The notes: generated by a model not told the origin, from the letters alone. Positions 1-7,678 are shown, counted from the stretch's first letter. The stretch: 9,885 nt of DNA from an uncultured Synergistia bacterium (GCA_937888925.1 CALARM010001138.1:1-9885), one strand, 5' to 3'. Translations and numbers: made by a program.

Positions 1-9
1 TGTTATAAT
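1..9 (+). promoter_or_regulatory. extended -10 promoter element of the giant gene
   Basis: The first nine bases read TGTTATAAT, a perfect TGN extended -10 element joined to a consensus TATAAT box at 4-9. A transcript would begin near base 16-17, giving a leader of about 33 bases before the ATG at 50. Any -35 box would lie outside the window, but extended -10 promoters depend little on one. The region is AT-rich, so a chance match is possible. Confidence 0.5.
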
Positions 10-32
10 AGGTTTAAATTTTAATTTTTTAC

Positions 33-37
33 AGGGA
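33..37 (+). promoter_or_regulatory. ribosome binding site of the giant gene
   Basis: AGGGA lies 12 bases before the ATG at 50. The spacing is a little long but usable. No in-frame ATG, GTG or TTG lies between this site and base 50, so it supports that start. Confidence 0.5.
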
Positions 38-49
38 CATAAATATTGT

Positions 50-970
50 ATGAATATAGAGCAGAAGATAGTTTCTACCTATCCTTATCCTCTTGCTTTG
101 ACATTTAAAAATTTTATTACTTTATCCAGTTCAGATGATACAATTGAAGTTAAACATTCTGTTCTTGGCAATCTTATAGAAGTAATAATTAAATATCTGT
201 CTTCTATTGTTATAGGCCAGTATATTATGGATGAAAATAGCAATAAAGATATTGATAAGTTACTCTCCGGTATTTCTCTCAGAACATGCACTCTCGATCA
301 GTGGAACAATGTTTTAAAAAAGATATTGAAATATTACAAGGAAAATAATAAAAAACTCCTTGTACCTGAAATGGCCGATTTTTATTTTGACAAGAGAAAA
401 GACGAATATGTCCATGTTGCGAAGGCCTATAAGGAGCTTAAATCCATATTAAAAGATGAAGGCAGAGATGTAACACAGATTTCCTTTAATGATTTTGCTC
501 CGAGACTTCTTAAATATCATTTCACTTTTATGGAAAATACCTATTCCAAACTCTCGAAAAAACAGCTCAAAGAAAGAGTGCTTTTTCTGGAGCCTGCTAT
601 GGAAGAAATACTTGGTACTCTTGGTTTTTTAACAGGTTATAAACTCTCTTACGTAGTGGGTGAAGATCCTGTAAAACTTGAAAAACACTATATTATTAAA
701 TCTTATATGGGAGCCAATTTCAAGGATATTATGGTTCAAAGTATAAGATCTGCAAAGGATTTGGATAAAAATAAACTTTATCTGTGCAGTTTTAATAAAC
801 TTATTCCTGCTGTGTCACTTTATCCATTTTTTCTGATGGAATATTGCCCTCTATGCAACAGCGGACAGATTTTTTTCCTTAAAGAGAATAAAAACGGGAT
901 TGTTCACTATATAAGTTCTCAGTGCGGCCATGACTTTATCCCGAGGAGTTATAAAGAGGATATTAATTCC
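50..970 (+). other. N-terminal helical module A with Cys/His cluster (within giant CDS)
   Basis: Residues 1 to about 300 form a predicted mostly helical module. It opens with TYPYPLA, then an amphipathic helix containing YLSSIVIGQYI, then helices ending FLTGYKLSYV. A strand-rich end contains LYPFF and the putative zinc knuckle C266-x2-C269 with C292-x-H294. Module B repeats the same landmarks in the same order, so the two are an internal duplication. The shape recalls N-terminal domains of some bacterial signalling proteins that carry an RN-x3-H (HEPN-like) motif, but that motif is not intact here. Confidence 0.7.
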
Positions 971-3900
971 AGTCTTCCATGTGCGGAAGAAGATATTGCA
1001 GAAATTTCTGTTTCTAAAAAGAAAAGCTCCGAAGGCAAAACCAGGGAATATGATATGACTTCGGGAGAGTCTATATATGAAACGGCTCTGGAAATGGCAC
1101 TCTCCGACGGACCTCTTTCGGAACAGGAAGTCGCGAGACTTGATTTATATAAGAATAAATTTAATATAACAGGAGAAAAAGCCCAGGAAATATTCAAATC
1201 TGTTGAGGCAAGATTTTTCGAAACAGTTGAAGTAAAAGAGGGTTATCTTGAACAGATAAGGGTCTTACCCCTTGATATCCCCAGAGAACTGGTTTATAAA
1301 CAATATCCCTATCCTATTGCCAATGCTTACTGGCAGATAAACCAGCAATCTTCCGGTGACCCCGGAAATATTCTCTTATCTGTTTGCAGACTTATGGAAA
1401 CAGTTATAAGGTTTTTTTCTTCTATTGTAGTGGCCCAGTATATAAGGGATACTATAGATGATTTAAATGTGAATTTAAATCTTGAGAAACTTGTAGAACC
1501 CGGTATAGAAGAATGGCTTCTTTTCCTGGAAGATATACTGAAACTTTATAATAAAAAAGGTGAAAAATTACTTGTCAATGAATTGTATAATTTTTACTTT
1601 TCTCCCTTCTCTGAATTAAAGGCTCCTTTAAAGGCATATAAAGCAATATGTGAGGATGATTTTTTCCTTTTTAAAGGAAACATTCTGAAAGATGAATTGA
1701 CACCTTCGGAATTTTTTGCCCTTATTCCTGATTTTATTGATGCTGTAGAAAATCACGGAGAGGATTTGAGTATAAATCAGATAAAAGATTTATTATTACT
1801 CTTTATTCCTGTCGTTGATAATATTATTTCCAGTCTTAAATTCCTTATTGCCTATAAATTGTTTTATGTGAAAAAAGCAGCCTATGAAAAAGGTAAGGTT
1901 CGCCATGAAATTATTGATTGTGTGGGTGCTCTCAGCCTGGAAGAAACTGAATATTATTCCGAAAATTATTTTGCACAGGAAAAGGTTTATATGAGTTCCA
2001 CAGTAGATAAAAATTTCCCTGTTTTAAATCTGAGTCCTTTCTTTATTGTTAAGGAGTATCAGAAGGGTTTTGGCAATCAGCTTTTCTTATACTGGAGGGT
2101 AACAGGTGACGGTTCACTGGAATATTCCAATTATCAGGGAGACATAAAATTTACCTCCCAGGATTATGCAAAAGATTTAATCAAGTCTTTTCGTAAATTT
2201 ACTTCAGAAAAAAAAATTAACCTTGTTATAAAACTTCTTGACTGGCAGAAAGAAAAACGCAAAAAGGATATTAAAAAAGGTATCAGAAAGATCCCTCAGA
2301 GAGGCATAGTACATGAACAGGATGAACAGAAGAAAATTCAGGAAGAAGCAAAAAAAGCAGGGGAAACAAAAAAACATGCAAGAAATTCCTATAGATACGC
2401 CCTTGAAGCATGCTGGAGTGATGGTCTCCTCGGTGAAGATGAAAGGGTCTACCTGGATGAGTTAAAGAGAATACTTGAATTGTCTCCTTCCGATGTTAAA
2501 GTAATAGAGGACTCTGCAAGGGTTAAATTTGCTGAAAAAATAGATAGAATAAAACCTGTTTCCCAGGATAAGAGTGACCTGGCAGAAAGTCTTGATTTTC
2601 TTGAAGAAGAACATCAACTGCTCTTAAAAAATCTGGAAGAAAGACGTCAGCAGATAAGAAGTCTCGAAAGGAAAAACAAATCCATTGAGCATGAAAGAGA
2701 CATATTGAAAGAAAGCTCTGAAAAACTTGAAACAGAGATAGTAGAAAAGGATAAAGAAAATGTAAAATTAAAGAAATCCTTCAAAGAACTTAAAGTTAAA
2801 TTAGATTCTATGGTCAGACGTACTGATACTGAGAAATCTGATGAAATAGAAATACTTAATAGTAAGATAATTGAACTTGAAACTCTCAGAGAAGCAGGTG
2901 ATAAGAAAAATCACAAACTTACAGAAGAACTTTCGTCCTTTAAAAGTAAAAATTCTATTCTTGAAGAACAACTCGAAGAGCTTGAAGAGAAATTAAAAGA
3001 AACTCAGAGTAATAGCATATCATATATGGAAAAGCTCGGAGAGATTGAAACAGATAAATCAGAAGAAATTGAACATCTGAAAAAAGAATTAAAAGAACTT
3101 CAAAAGAAAAATAATTCTCTTGCAAGGCTTGCCCAGGAACTTACAAAAAAGAATGAAGAAAATAAAAAATTACTCCAAAAACTTGATGAATTTGACAATC
3201 TCTCTAAAAAACTTGCCTCATTACAGGAATTAAATAAAGATAAAGAAAAGAAAATATTAGAACTTGCAGCAGAATCGGAGGAATTGAGAAAAAATAAAAA
3301 TGAAGAAAACAAAAAATTACTCCAGAAACTTGATGAATTTGATAAGCTCTCTAAAAAACTTGCCTCATTACAGGAATTAAATAAAGAGAAAGAAAATAAA
3401 ATATTAGAACTTGCAGCAGAATCGGAGGAATTGAGAAAAAATAAAAATGATGCCGAAGAGAGCAATGAAGAAAAAGAACATGAAATAGGAGAGATTAAAA
3501 AACAGTTAAAAGATTTAGCAAAGACTAAGAATGACCTGGAAAAGAACCTTGCTACAGCCATTAAGAATAAGGATGCTCTTGTTAAACTTGTACAGGATCT
3601 CAAAACCAGGCTGGATGAATCAAAGAAATTTATAGAAAAAGCCAGAGAGGTAGATACAATTAAGTCCAGACTGCAGGACCTGGAAGAACAAAATAAAGAA
3701 CTTCTTAATATAACAGAAAAGAGAGACCAGGACTGTATAAATCTCAGTCATGAACTTGAAAGATTAAATACAGAAAATGTATTTATCACCGGTGAACTTG
3801 ATAATTATAAATCCAGGCTGGCTGATATGGAAGAACATAACAGAGAACTGATTGCTTTGAAAGAAGCCAGAGACAGGGAGTATATGGACCTTATTCATGA

Positions 3901-6900
3901 ACTTGATAGAGTAAGTTCTGAGTCTCTGTCTATGAGGAAAGATGTTCAGGCCAATAAAGAGGAAGGTGAAACCTTACTTAATTTAGTAAATGAATTCAGG
4001 GAAAAACTGGTTCATTCCGATAAAACTACAGGTGATTTACAGTCACGGCTTGAGCGGGTGGAAAAAGAAAAAGCAGAATTACTTGGCAGTAATGATAATC
4101 AATCTCAAAAAATCAGGCAACTGGTTGCAGTGCTGAATGAACTGCGTGAAGAAAAAAAGATACTACAGACAAATGTTGCAGAGATTAATAAAGAAAAAAT
4201 CAGTATGGAAGATAGGCTGGAAAGGATTCTCAAGGAATTCTCAGTTGCAAAACAATTTATTAATCAGGCAAAGATTAAGATTGCCGATTACGAAAATCTT
4301 CAGAATGAACTGGTCAATTTAAAGGCAGAACATGAATTATGTCTTTCTGAAAAAGAAAAAAATGATAATGGAAAATCGTCAGAAAAGCTTATTGATGCTT
4401 TATTACAGGTAGAACAGTTAGGTCTGAGAGTTTCCGAACTGGAAAAGGAAAAAGAAGAATTTGAATTAATAAGAGATACTCTGGAAAAGCAGCTTCGAGA
4501 AACAGAAGATAGGATATTACAGAGTAAAGCCGGGGGCGAAGATAAAGATAAGCTGGTTCAAAGGCTCAGAGACATTGACAGGGAGAAGCAGGAACTTGTA
4601 AAAAATAATGAAAAGCAGAAAAATACTATTATAGATCTTATTAAGAAGACTAACAGTCTTAATGAAGAGAATAAAAAAATGACTATTTCTGTTCAATCTC
4701 TTGAAATTGAAAAAGAAGAATTAATCAGACTTAACCAGGAATTACAGGAAAAAGGTACTGTATCTGAAATTGATATGGCCTCTTTTGATGCAGAACTTCT
4801 GGAGATTAAATCCCGTAATAGTAGCCTTATGGAACATCTGGAAGAGAGTAATAATAGAATCAGAGAGCTTGAAGCACAGAATAAGGATTTACTTTTACTT
4901 CAGGAGAAATTAACAGATTTACATAAAGAAAAAGAAACATATGAGAATGAACTGGCCAGAGCTTCAAGTGAACTTGAGAAAGTCAGAAATACCGTCAGAG
5001 AATTAACAGATAAAGTGGCTCTTTCAGAGGAAATTACTGAACAGAGCAGGTATGAAGAAATGGAAGCACTCAGAAAAGATATCCTCGCAGGAAAGGAAGA
5101 AATAAAATCTCTGGAACAGGAAAAAAATAACTATTTGAAAGAAAAATCCAAAATACTTTTACTCTTAAAAGGTTTAAAATCCAAACTTTCCGGGAAAGAT
5201 AAAGAACTAGAAGAAATGCGGAACAAAGCCGCCGGTGTTACTGATGATACTAACGAACGGGTTGTAATTCTGGAGAGAGAAAAAGAAGCATTTGAAGATT
5301 TAAAGAGAGAAAAAGACAGGATAATAAGTGAGTTAGAAACAGAACTTCAAAAACTTAGAACGTCACTTCAGGATAAGGAAATTGATGTCACTCTTCATAA
5401 GGTTGAAAGTGAGAAAGAAAGAGAAACATTTGAAGATTTAAAGAGAGAAAAAGACAGAATAATAAGTGAGTTAGAAACAGAACTTCAAAAACTTAGAACG
5501 TCACTTCAGGAGAAGAAAATTGATGATACACTGAGGCAGAAGATTGAAATACTGGAGAAAGAAAAAGAGACATTTGAAGATTTAAAGATACAAAAAGACA
5601 GGATAATTAATGATTTATCTTCAGAACTTCAAATCCTCAAAACCTCAATTCAGGAGAAAGACGTGGAACTAAAAGGTAAGGCAGATATAGAATTTATTTC
5701 TCTTGAACAACAGAAGATTGCGGAAGCCTGGGATGAACTCAGAAGAGCTGAAGAAAATAATATGACAGAACTGGAAGAAGAATGGGAAAAACTTTCTCAG
5801 AATAGAGAAGAAGTAGAAGCCCAGAGGGCCTGTCTGGAAAAAGATAGAGAATTATTGAAAGCTATTGATATTGATACACTTGAAGCAGAAAAGAGGGAAC
5901 TTGAATCTGCATGGATTGAACTGGCAGAAGAAAGGGAAAATTTAAAGTACCTTATGAAGGAACTTGAAAAAAGAAAAGAGGAACAGAATAGAGAAAATAA
6001 TCTTCTTGATACTATTAAAAATAAGGATCAGCAAATATTTATTTTAAAGGAAGAACTTGAAAGTTCCCTCATCGAGCTTGAAGAACAGAGGAAATTTATT
6101 CAAATTGAAAAGGAAAAGCTATCGGAACAGTATGGTAATATGCAATTAAAGGAATTACAGTCTCAGTTAGAACAGGAATGGAAGAGACTGGAAGAGGACA
6201 GAATTAAATTTGAAGATGATTTGAGTAACCTGGAAGAGGAAAAAAAGCTTCTGGAAGAAGAATATAGAGAACTTTCGAGGAAAAAAGCCGAAGTGGAACA
6301 ACTTATGGAACAGGAGCCTGTAACAGAAAGGTCAACTCTTGTTTTGAGTCACGATGATATAGAAAAATTTCTTGCAGAACATTTACCCGAAGAGGCAATG
6401 GCTCCTTCCGGTATACCACCTTCTCAGGAAATAAAACAGGAAGAAATTTCTGAAGCTCCTCCATTACATAGTCTGAAAAAAAAAGGTCTCTTTGCACGAT
6501 TAAAAAAGGCTGTGAAATTTGACAGACCATCTTCTGAACCAGAAGGGCAGGTGGAAATCTACGGAGAATCCTCTATTAATCAAGATCTTTCTGTTGATTT
6601 CTTTACCAGTGACTGGCCTATGGTTATGGGAGGTCTTACTCATAACGGGTTTAATGATGAAGAAACAGAATTACTTCCTCCCCTGAAGATAAGATGGAAG
6701 TTTGGTGCCAGAGGAGCAATAAACGCTTCGCCGTCTATTTATAAGGGTATTTCTTATTTTTGTTCTCTTGATAGTACATTATATGCCATTAATATAGCAA
6801 ATGGCGAGAAATTATGGGAATTTAAAACAGGAGCATCTGTGGCCTCGACTCCTGCCGTGGCAAAAGACTGGGTCTTTTTTACCGCCGGCCAGTACATTTA

Positions 6901-7675
6901 TGCTCTGGATAGACATAATGGCAGCCTTATATGGAGATTTAAAGCCACAAGCCCTGTAACCTCTTCACCTGCAGTAGCCTATGGAAATATATATTTCGGC
7001 TCTACAGACGGAACATTTTATGCTCTCTCTGTAAGAACAGGCCAGAAAATATGGGAATATATTACTAAAGGAAACAACAGTTATTCCCCGGCAGTATGTG
7101 AAGATATTGTCTATTGTTGCAGTAAAAACGAAAGAGTTTTTGCCCTTGATGCTAAAGATGGAAGGAAAATATGGGATTATGATGTAGGTTGTCCTGTTAA
7201 ATCTTCCCCTGTAATATACCAGGATGCAGTTTTACTGGTCTGTGAAAACAGCCTCTACTCGTGGAATTCAAAACAGGGTACCTTAATGTGGGAATTTAAA
7301 TCTCCGTCATCACTGCTTGCTTCTCCTGCTGCAGGTGAAGGACTTGCCTATTTATCAATAGGAGGTAAAACCTTATATACTATTGATATGCTGAAAGGTA
7401 ACAGAATTCGTGAATATAATATAGAAAGTACATCAAATTCATCACCTGTTTATGCCAACGGCACTCTCTATATCGGTGCAGGTGACGGAAAGCTTTATTC
7501 TATAGAACTTGATTCATCGAAAAATTTCCTCCCCGAAGAGGGATTGAATATTACCCATTATGTAGTCTCTCTCGAAGGGGAAATACTATCTTCTCCTGCC
7601 ATATCTTCCGGCTATATCCTTGTAGGAACAAAAAAAGGATTCCTCTATGGATGTTCCTCCGATGTAGAAGAGTGA
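50..7675 (+). CDS. giant multidomain protein: duplicated YPYP-helical/TerB-like modules, long coiled coil, PQQ-like propeller
   Basis: This 2541-residue protein matches no named family I know as a whole. Domains in order: helical module A (about 1-300, YPYP at 11-14) with a Cys/His cluster C266, C269, C292, H294; TerB-like segment (about 340-390); helical module B (about 409-710, YPYP at 419-422) without the cluster; a second TerB-like segment (about 781-830); coiled coil rich in E, K and L (about 845-2088); a linker with a basic amphipathic stretch at 2142-2157; and a PQQ/BamB-like propeller (about 2210-2541). No signal peptide or membrane helix is visible, so a cytoplasmic location is inferred. 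A continuous coiled coil of that length would span about 180 nm. The likely role is a tether or scaffold joining N-terminal partners to a C-terminal sensing or binding propeller, but this is inference. The ATG at 50 is favoured by AGGGA at 33-37 and by YPYP lying near the N-terminus. The frame has no stop before the window edge, so a longer form is not formally excluded. Confidence 0.95.
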   Translation: MNIEQKIVSTYPYPLALTFKNFITLSSSDDTIEVKHSVLGNLIEVIIKYLSSIVIGQYIMDENSNKDIDKLLSGISLRTCTLDQWNNVLKKILKYYKENNKKLLVPEMADFYFDKRKDEYVHVAKAYKELKSILKDEGRDVTQISFNDFAPRLLKYHFTFMENTYSKLSKKQLKERVLFLEPAMEEILGTLGFLTGYKLSYVVGEDPVKLEKHYIIKSYMGANFKDIMVQSIRSAKDLDKNKLYLCSFNKLIPAVSLYPFFLMEYCPLCNSGQIFFLKENKNGIVHYISSQCGHDFIPRSYKEDINSSLPCAEEDIAEISVSKKKSSEGKTREYDMTSGESIYETALEMALSDGPLSEQEVARLDLYKNKFNITGEKAQEIFKSVEARFFETVEVKEGYLEQIRVLPLDIPRELVYKQYPYPIANAYWQINQQSSGDPGNILLSVCRLMETVIRFFSSIVVAQYIRDTIDDLNVNLNLEKLVEPGIEEWLLFLEDILKLYNKKGEKLLVNELYNFYFSPFSELKAPLKAYKAICEDDFFLFKGNILKDELTPSEFFALIPDFIDAVENHGEDLSINQIKDLLLLFIPVVDNIISSLKFLIAYKLFYVKKAAYEKGKVRHEIIDCVGALSLEETEYYSENYFAQEKVYMSSTVDKNFPVLNLSPFFIVKEYQKGFGNQLFLYWRVTGDGSLEYSNYQGDIKFTSQDYAKDLIKSFRKFTSEKKINLVIKLLDWQKEKRKKDIKKGIRKIPQRGIVHEQDEQKKIQEEAKKAGETKKHARNSYRYALEACWSDGLLGEDERVYLDELKRILELSPSDVKVIEDSARVKFAEKIDRIKPVSQDKSDLAESLDFLEEEHQLLLKNLEERRQQIRSLERKNKSIEHERDILKESSEKLETEIVEKDKENVKLKKSFKELKVKLDSMVRRTDTEKSDEIEILNSKIIELETLREAGDKKNHKLTEELSSFKSKNSILEEQLEELEEKLKETQSNSISYMEKLGEIETDKSEEIEHLKKELKELQKKNNSLARLAQELTKKNEENKKLLQKLDEFDNLSKKLASLQELNKDKEKKILELAAESEELRKNKNEENKKLLQKLDEFDKLSKKLASLQELNKEKENKILELAAESEELRKNKNDAEESNEEKEHEIGEIKKQLKDLAKTKNDLEKNLATAIKNKDALVKLVQDLKTRLDESKKFIEKAREVDTIKSRLQDLEEQNKELLNITEKRDQDCINLSHELERLNTENVFITGELDNYKSRLADMEEHNRELIALKEARDREYMDLIHELDRVSSESLSMRKDVQANKEEGETLLNLVNEFREKLVHSDKTTGDLQSRLERVEKEKAELLGSNDNQSQKIRQLVAVLNELREEKKILQTNVAEINKEKISMEDRLERILKEFSVAKQFINQAKIKIADYENLQNELVNLKAEHELCLSEKEKNDNGKSSEKLIDALLQVEQLGLRVSELEKEKEEFELIRDTLEKQLRETEDRILQSKAGGEDKDKLVQRLRDIDREKQELVKNNEKQKNTIIDLIKKTNSLNEENKKMTISVQSLEIEKEELIRLNQELQEKGTVSEIDMASFDAELLEIKSRNSSLMEHLEESNNRIRELEAQNKDLLLLQEKLTDLHKEKETYENELARASSELEKVRNTVRELTDKVALSEEITEQSRYEEMEALRKDILAGKEEIKSLEQEKNNYLKEKSKILLLLKGLKSKLSGKDKELEEMRNKAAGVTDDTNERVVILEREKEAFEDLKREKDRIISELETELQKLRTSLQDKEIDVTLHKVESEKERETFEDLKREKDRIISELETELQKLRTSLQEKKIDDTLRQKIEILEKEKETFEDLKIQKDRIINDLSSELQILKTSIQEKDVELKGKADIEFISLEQQKIAEAWDELRRAEENNMTELEEEWEKLSQNREEVEAQRACLEKDRELLKAIDIDTLEAEKRELESAWIELAEERENLKYLMKELEKRKEEQNRENNLLDTIKNKDQQIFILKEELESSLIELEEQRKFIQIEKEKLSEQYGNMQLKELQSQLEQEWKRLEEDRIKFEDDLSNLEEEKKLLEEEYRELSRKKAEVEQLMEQEPVTERSTLVLSHDDIEKFLAEHLPEEAMAPSGIPPSQEIKQEEISEAPPLHSLKKKGLFARLKKAVKFDRPSSEPEGQVEIYGESSINQDLSVDFFTSDWPMVMGGLTHNGFNDEETELLPPLKIRWKFGARGAINASPSIYKGISYFCSLDSTLYAINIANGEKLWEFKTGASVASTPAVAKDWVFFTAGQYIYALDRHNGSLIWRFKATSPVTSSPAVAYGNIYFGSTDGTFYALSVRTGQKIWEYITKGNNSYSPAVCEDIVYCCSKNERVFALDAKDGRKIWDYDVGCPVKSSPVIYQDAVLLVCENSLYSWNSKQGTLMWEFKSPSSLLASPAAGEGLAYLSIGGKTLYTIDMLKGNRIREYNIESTSNSSPVYANGTLYIGAGDGKLYSIELDSSKNFLPEEGLNITHYVVSLEGEILSSPAISSGYILVGTKKGFLYGCSSDVEE
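1070..1225 (+). other. TerB-like acidic helical segment 1 (within giant CDS)
   Basis: Residues about 341-392 carry the pattern ALEMALSDGPLSEQE, then LDLYKNKFNITGEKAQEI. This small-residue/acidic helix, DG turn, L-S-x-x-E helix start, and a 'lgIs...a..i' third helix is typical of TerB-like helical bundles (the tellurite-resistance TerB fold). Segment 2 at residues 781-830 shows the same pattern. The family link is from motif memory only. Confidence 0.6.
1274..2180 (+). other. N-terminal helical module B, diverged copy of module A (within giant CDS)
   Basis: Residues about 409-710 repeat module A. QYPYPIANAY matches TYPYPLALTF, FFSSIVVAQYI matches YLSSIVIGQYI, LVNELYNFYF matches LVPEMADFYF, LKFLIAYKLFYV matches LGFLTGYKLSYV, and LSPFFIVKEY matches LYPFFLMEY. 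The Cys/His cluster of module A has no counterpart: the aligned stretch KEYQKGFGNQLFLY has no cysteine. A residual ENHG at the expected RN-x3-H position is the only trace of a HEPN-like motif. Confidence 0.75.
2384..2545 (+). other. TerB-like acidic helical segment 2 (within giant CDS)
   Basis: Residues about 779-832 contain YALEACWSDGLLGEDE, then LDELKRILELSPSDVKVIED. It aligns without gaps to segment 1 over about 45 residues. It directly precedes the coiled coil, so it may cap or seed it. Confidence 0.6.
3152..3445 (+). repeat. tandem duplication, 2 x 147 bp, in the coiled coil
   Basis: The copies are 3152-3298 and 3299-3445. They differ at 6 of 147 bases by my count: three silent changes and three replacements (N to K, D to E, K to N). 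Each unit encodes 49 residues, exactly seven heptads, so the duplication keeps the coiled-coil register. It begins NEENKKLLQKLDEFD and ends EELRKNK. Confidence 0.95.
3665..3958 (+). repeat. older 147-bp tandem repeat in the coiled coil
   Basis: Residues 1206-1254 (SRLQDLEEQNKEL...) and 1255-1303 (SRLADMEEHNREL...) align without gaps, with about 18 of the first 38 residues identical. The unit is again 147 bp (49 residues, seven heptads), matching the younger repeat upstream though its sequence is unrelated. A weaker SRL-x2-VE-x6-LL echo begins at residue 1332, 77 residues (11 heptads) later. Confidence 0.75.
5291..5670 (+). repeat. triplicated coiled-coil segment (FEDLK repeat)
   Basis: Three copies begin at 5291, 5429 and 5573 (residues 1748, 1794 and 1842), each opening FEDLK and carrying KDRII...LQ..SLQ-type sequence. 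Copies 1 and 2 match over 83 bp (5291-5373 and 5429-5511) with one silent difference (AGG/AGA). Copy 3 is clearly diverged. Spacings are 46 and 48 residues, not whole heptads, unlike the 49-residue repeats upstream. Confidence 0.9.
6467..6522 (+). other. basic amphipathic linker segment with A9 run (within giant CDS)
   Basis: Between coiled coil and propeller lies a proline- and acid-rich linker interrupted by LKKKGLFARLKKAVKF at residues 2142-2157. Basic and hydrophobic residues alternate as in a short amphipathic helix that could touch membrane or nucleic acid. It is encoded across nine consecutive A bases at 6476-6484. Confidence 0.5.
6680..7672 (+). other. C-terminal PQQ/BamB-like beta-propeller (within giant CDS)
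   Basis: Residues about 2211-2541 hold repeats of about 40 residues of the form 'SPAV...g.vyfgs.dg.lyAld...G...W.f....'. Examples are LYAINIANGEKLWEFKTG, ALDRHNGSLIWRF and ALDAKDGRKIWDYD. I count seven complete repeats. The first strand, KIRWKFGARGA, appears to complete an eighth repeat begun by the C-terminal LSSPAISSGYILVG, a 'velcro' closure like that of eight-bladed propellers such as BamB. No quinone-enzyme catalytic features are seen, so a binding or scaffold role is more likely than dehydrogenase activity. Confidence 0.88.
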
Positions 7676-7678
7676 TTT

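Larger units (their letters stand above)
2575..6310 (+). other. coiled-coil rod of about 1240 residues (within giant CDS)
   Basis: Residues about 843-2088 are dominated by E, K, L, N and R, with hydrophobic residues at heptad spacing and almost no proline. This is diagnostic of long coiled coil. Similarity searches will return myosin, SMC or golgin hits because of composition, and these should not be read as homology. Several stretches are internal duplications, given as separate repeat entries. Confidence 0.93.

Noticed and set aside
1..49. Upstream extension of the giant protein past base 50
   Set aside because: The frame is open, but the stretch is AT-rich, contains a perfect extended -10 and a ribosome site, and has no start codon in the 49 bases visible. 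It cannot be fully excluded without upstream sequence.
3100..3603. Open frame on the - strand of 167 codons, rich in S and F
   Set aside because: It is the antisense of the duplicated coiled-coil region, its internal repeat mirrors the 147-bp duplication, and it has no independent coding signal.
2575..6310. Resemblance to myosin heavy chain, SMC or golgin proteins
   Set aside because: The likeness is only heptad composition (E, K, L, N). No ATPase head, hinge or Walker motifs are present in the protein.
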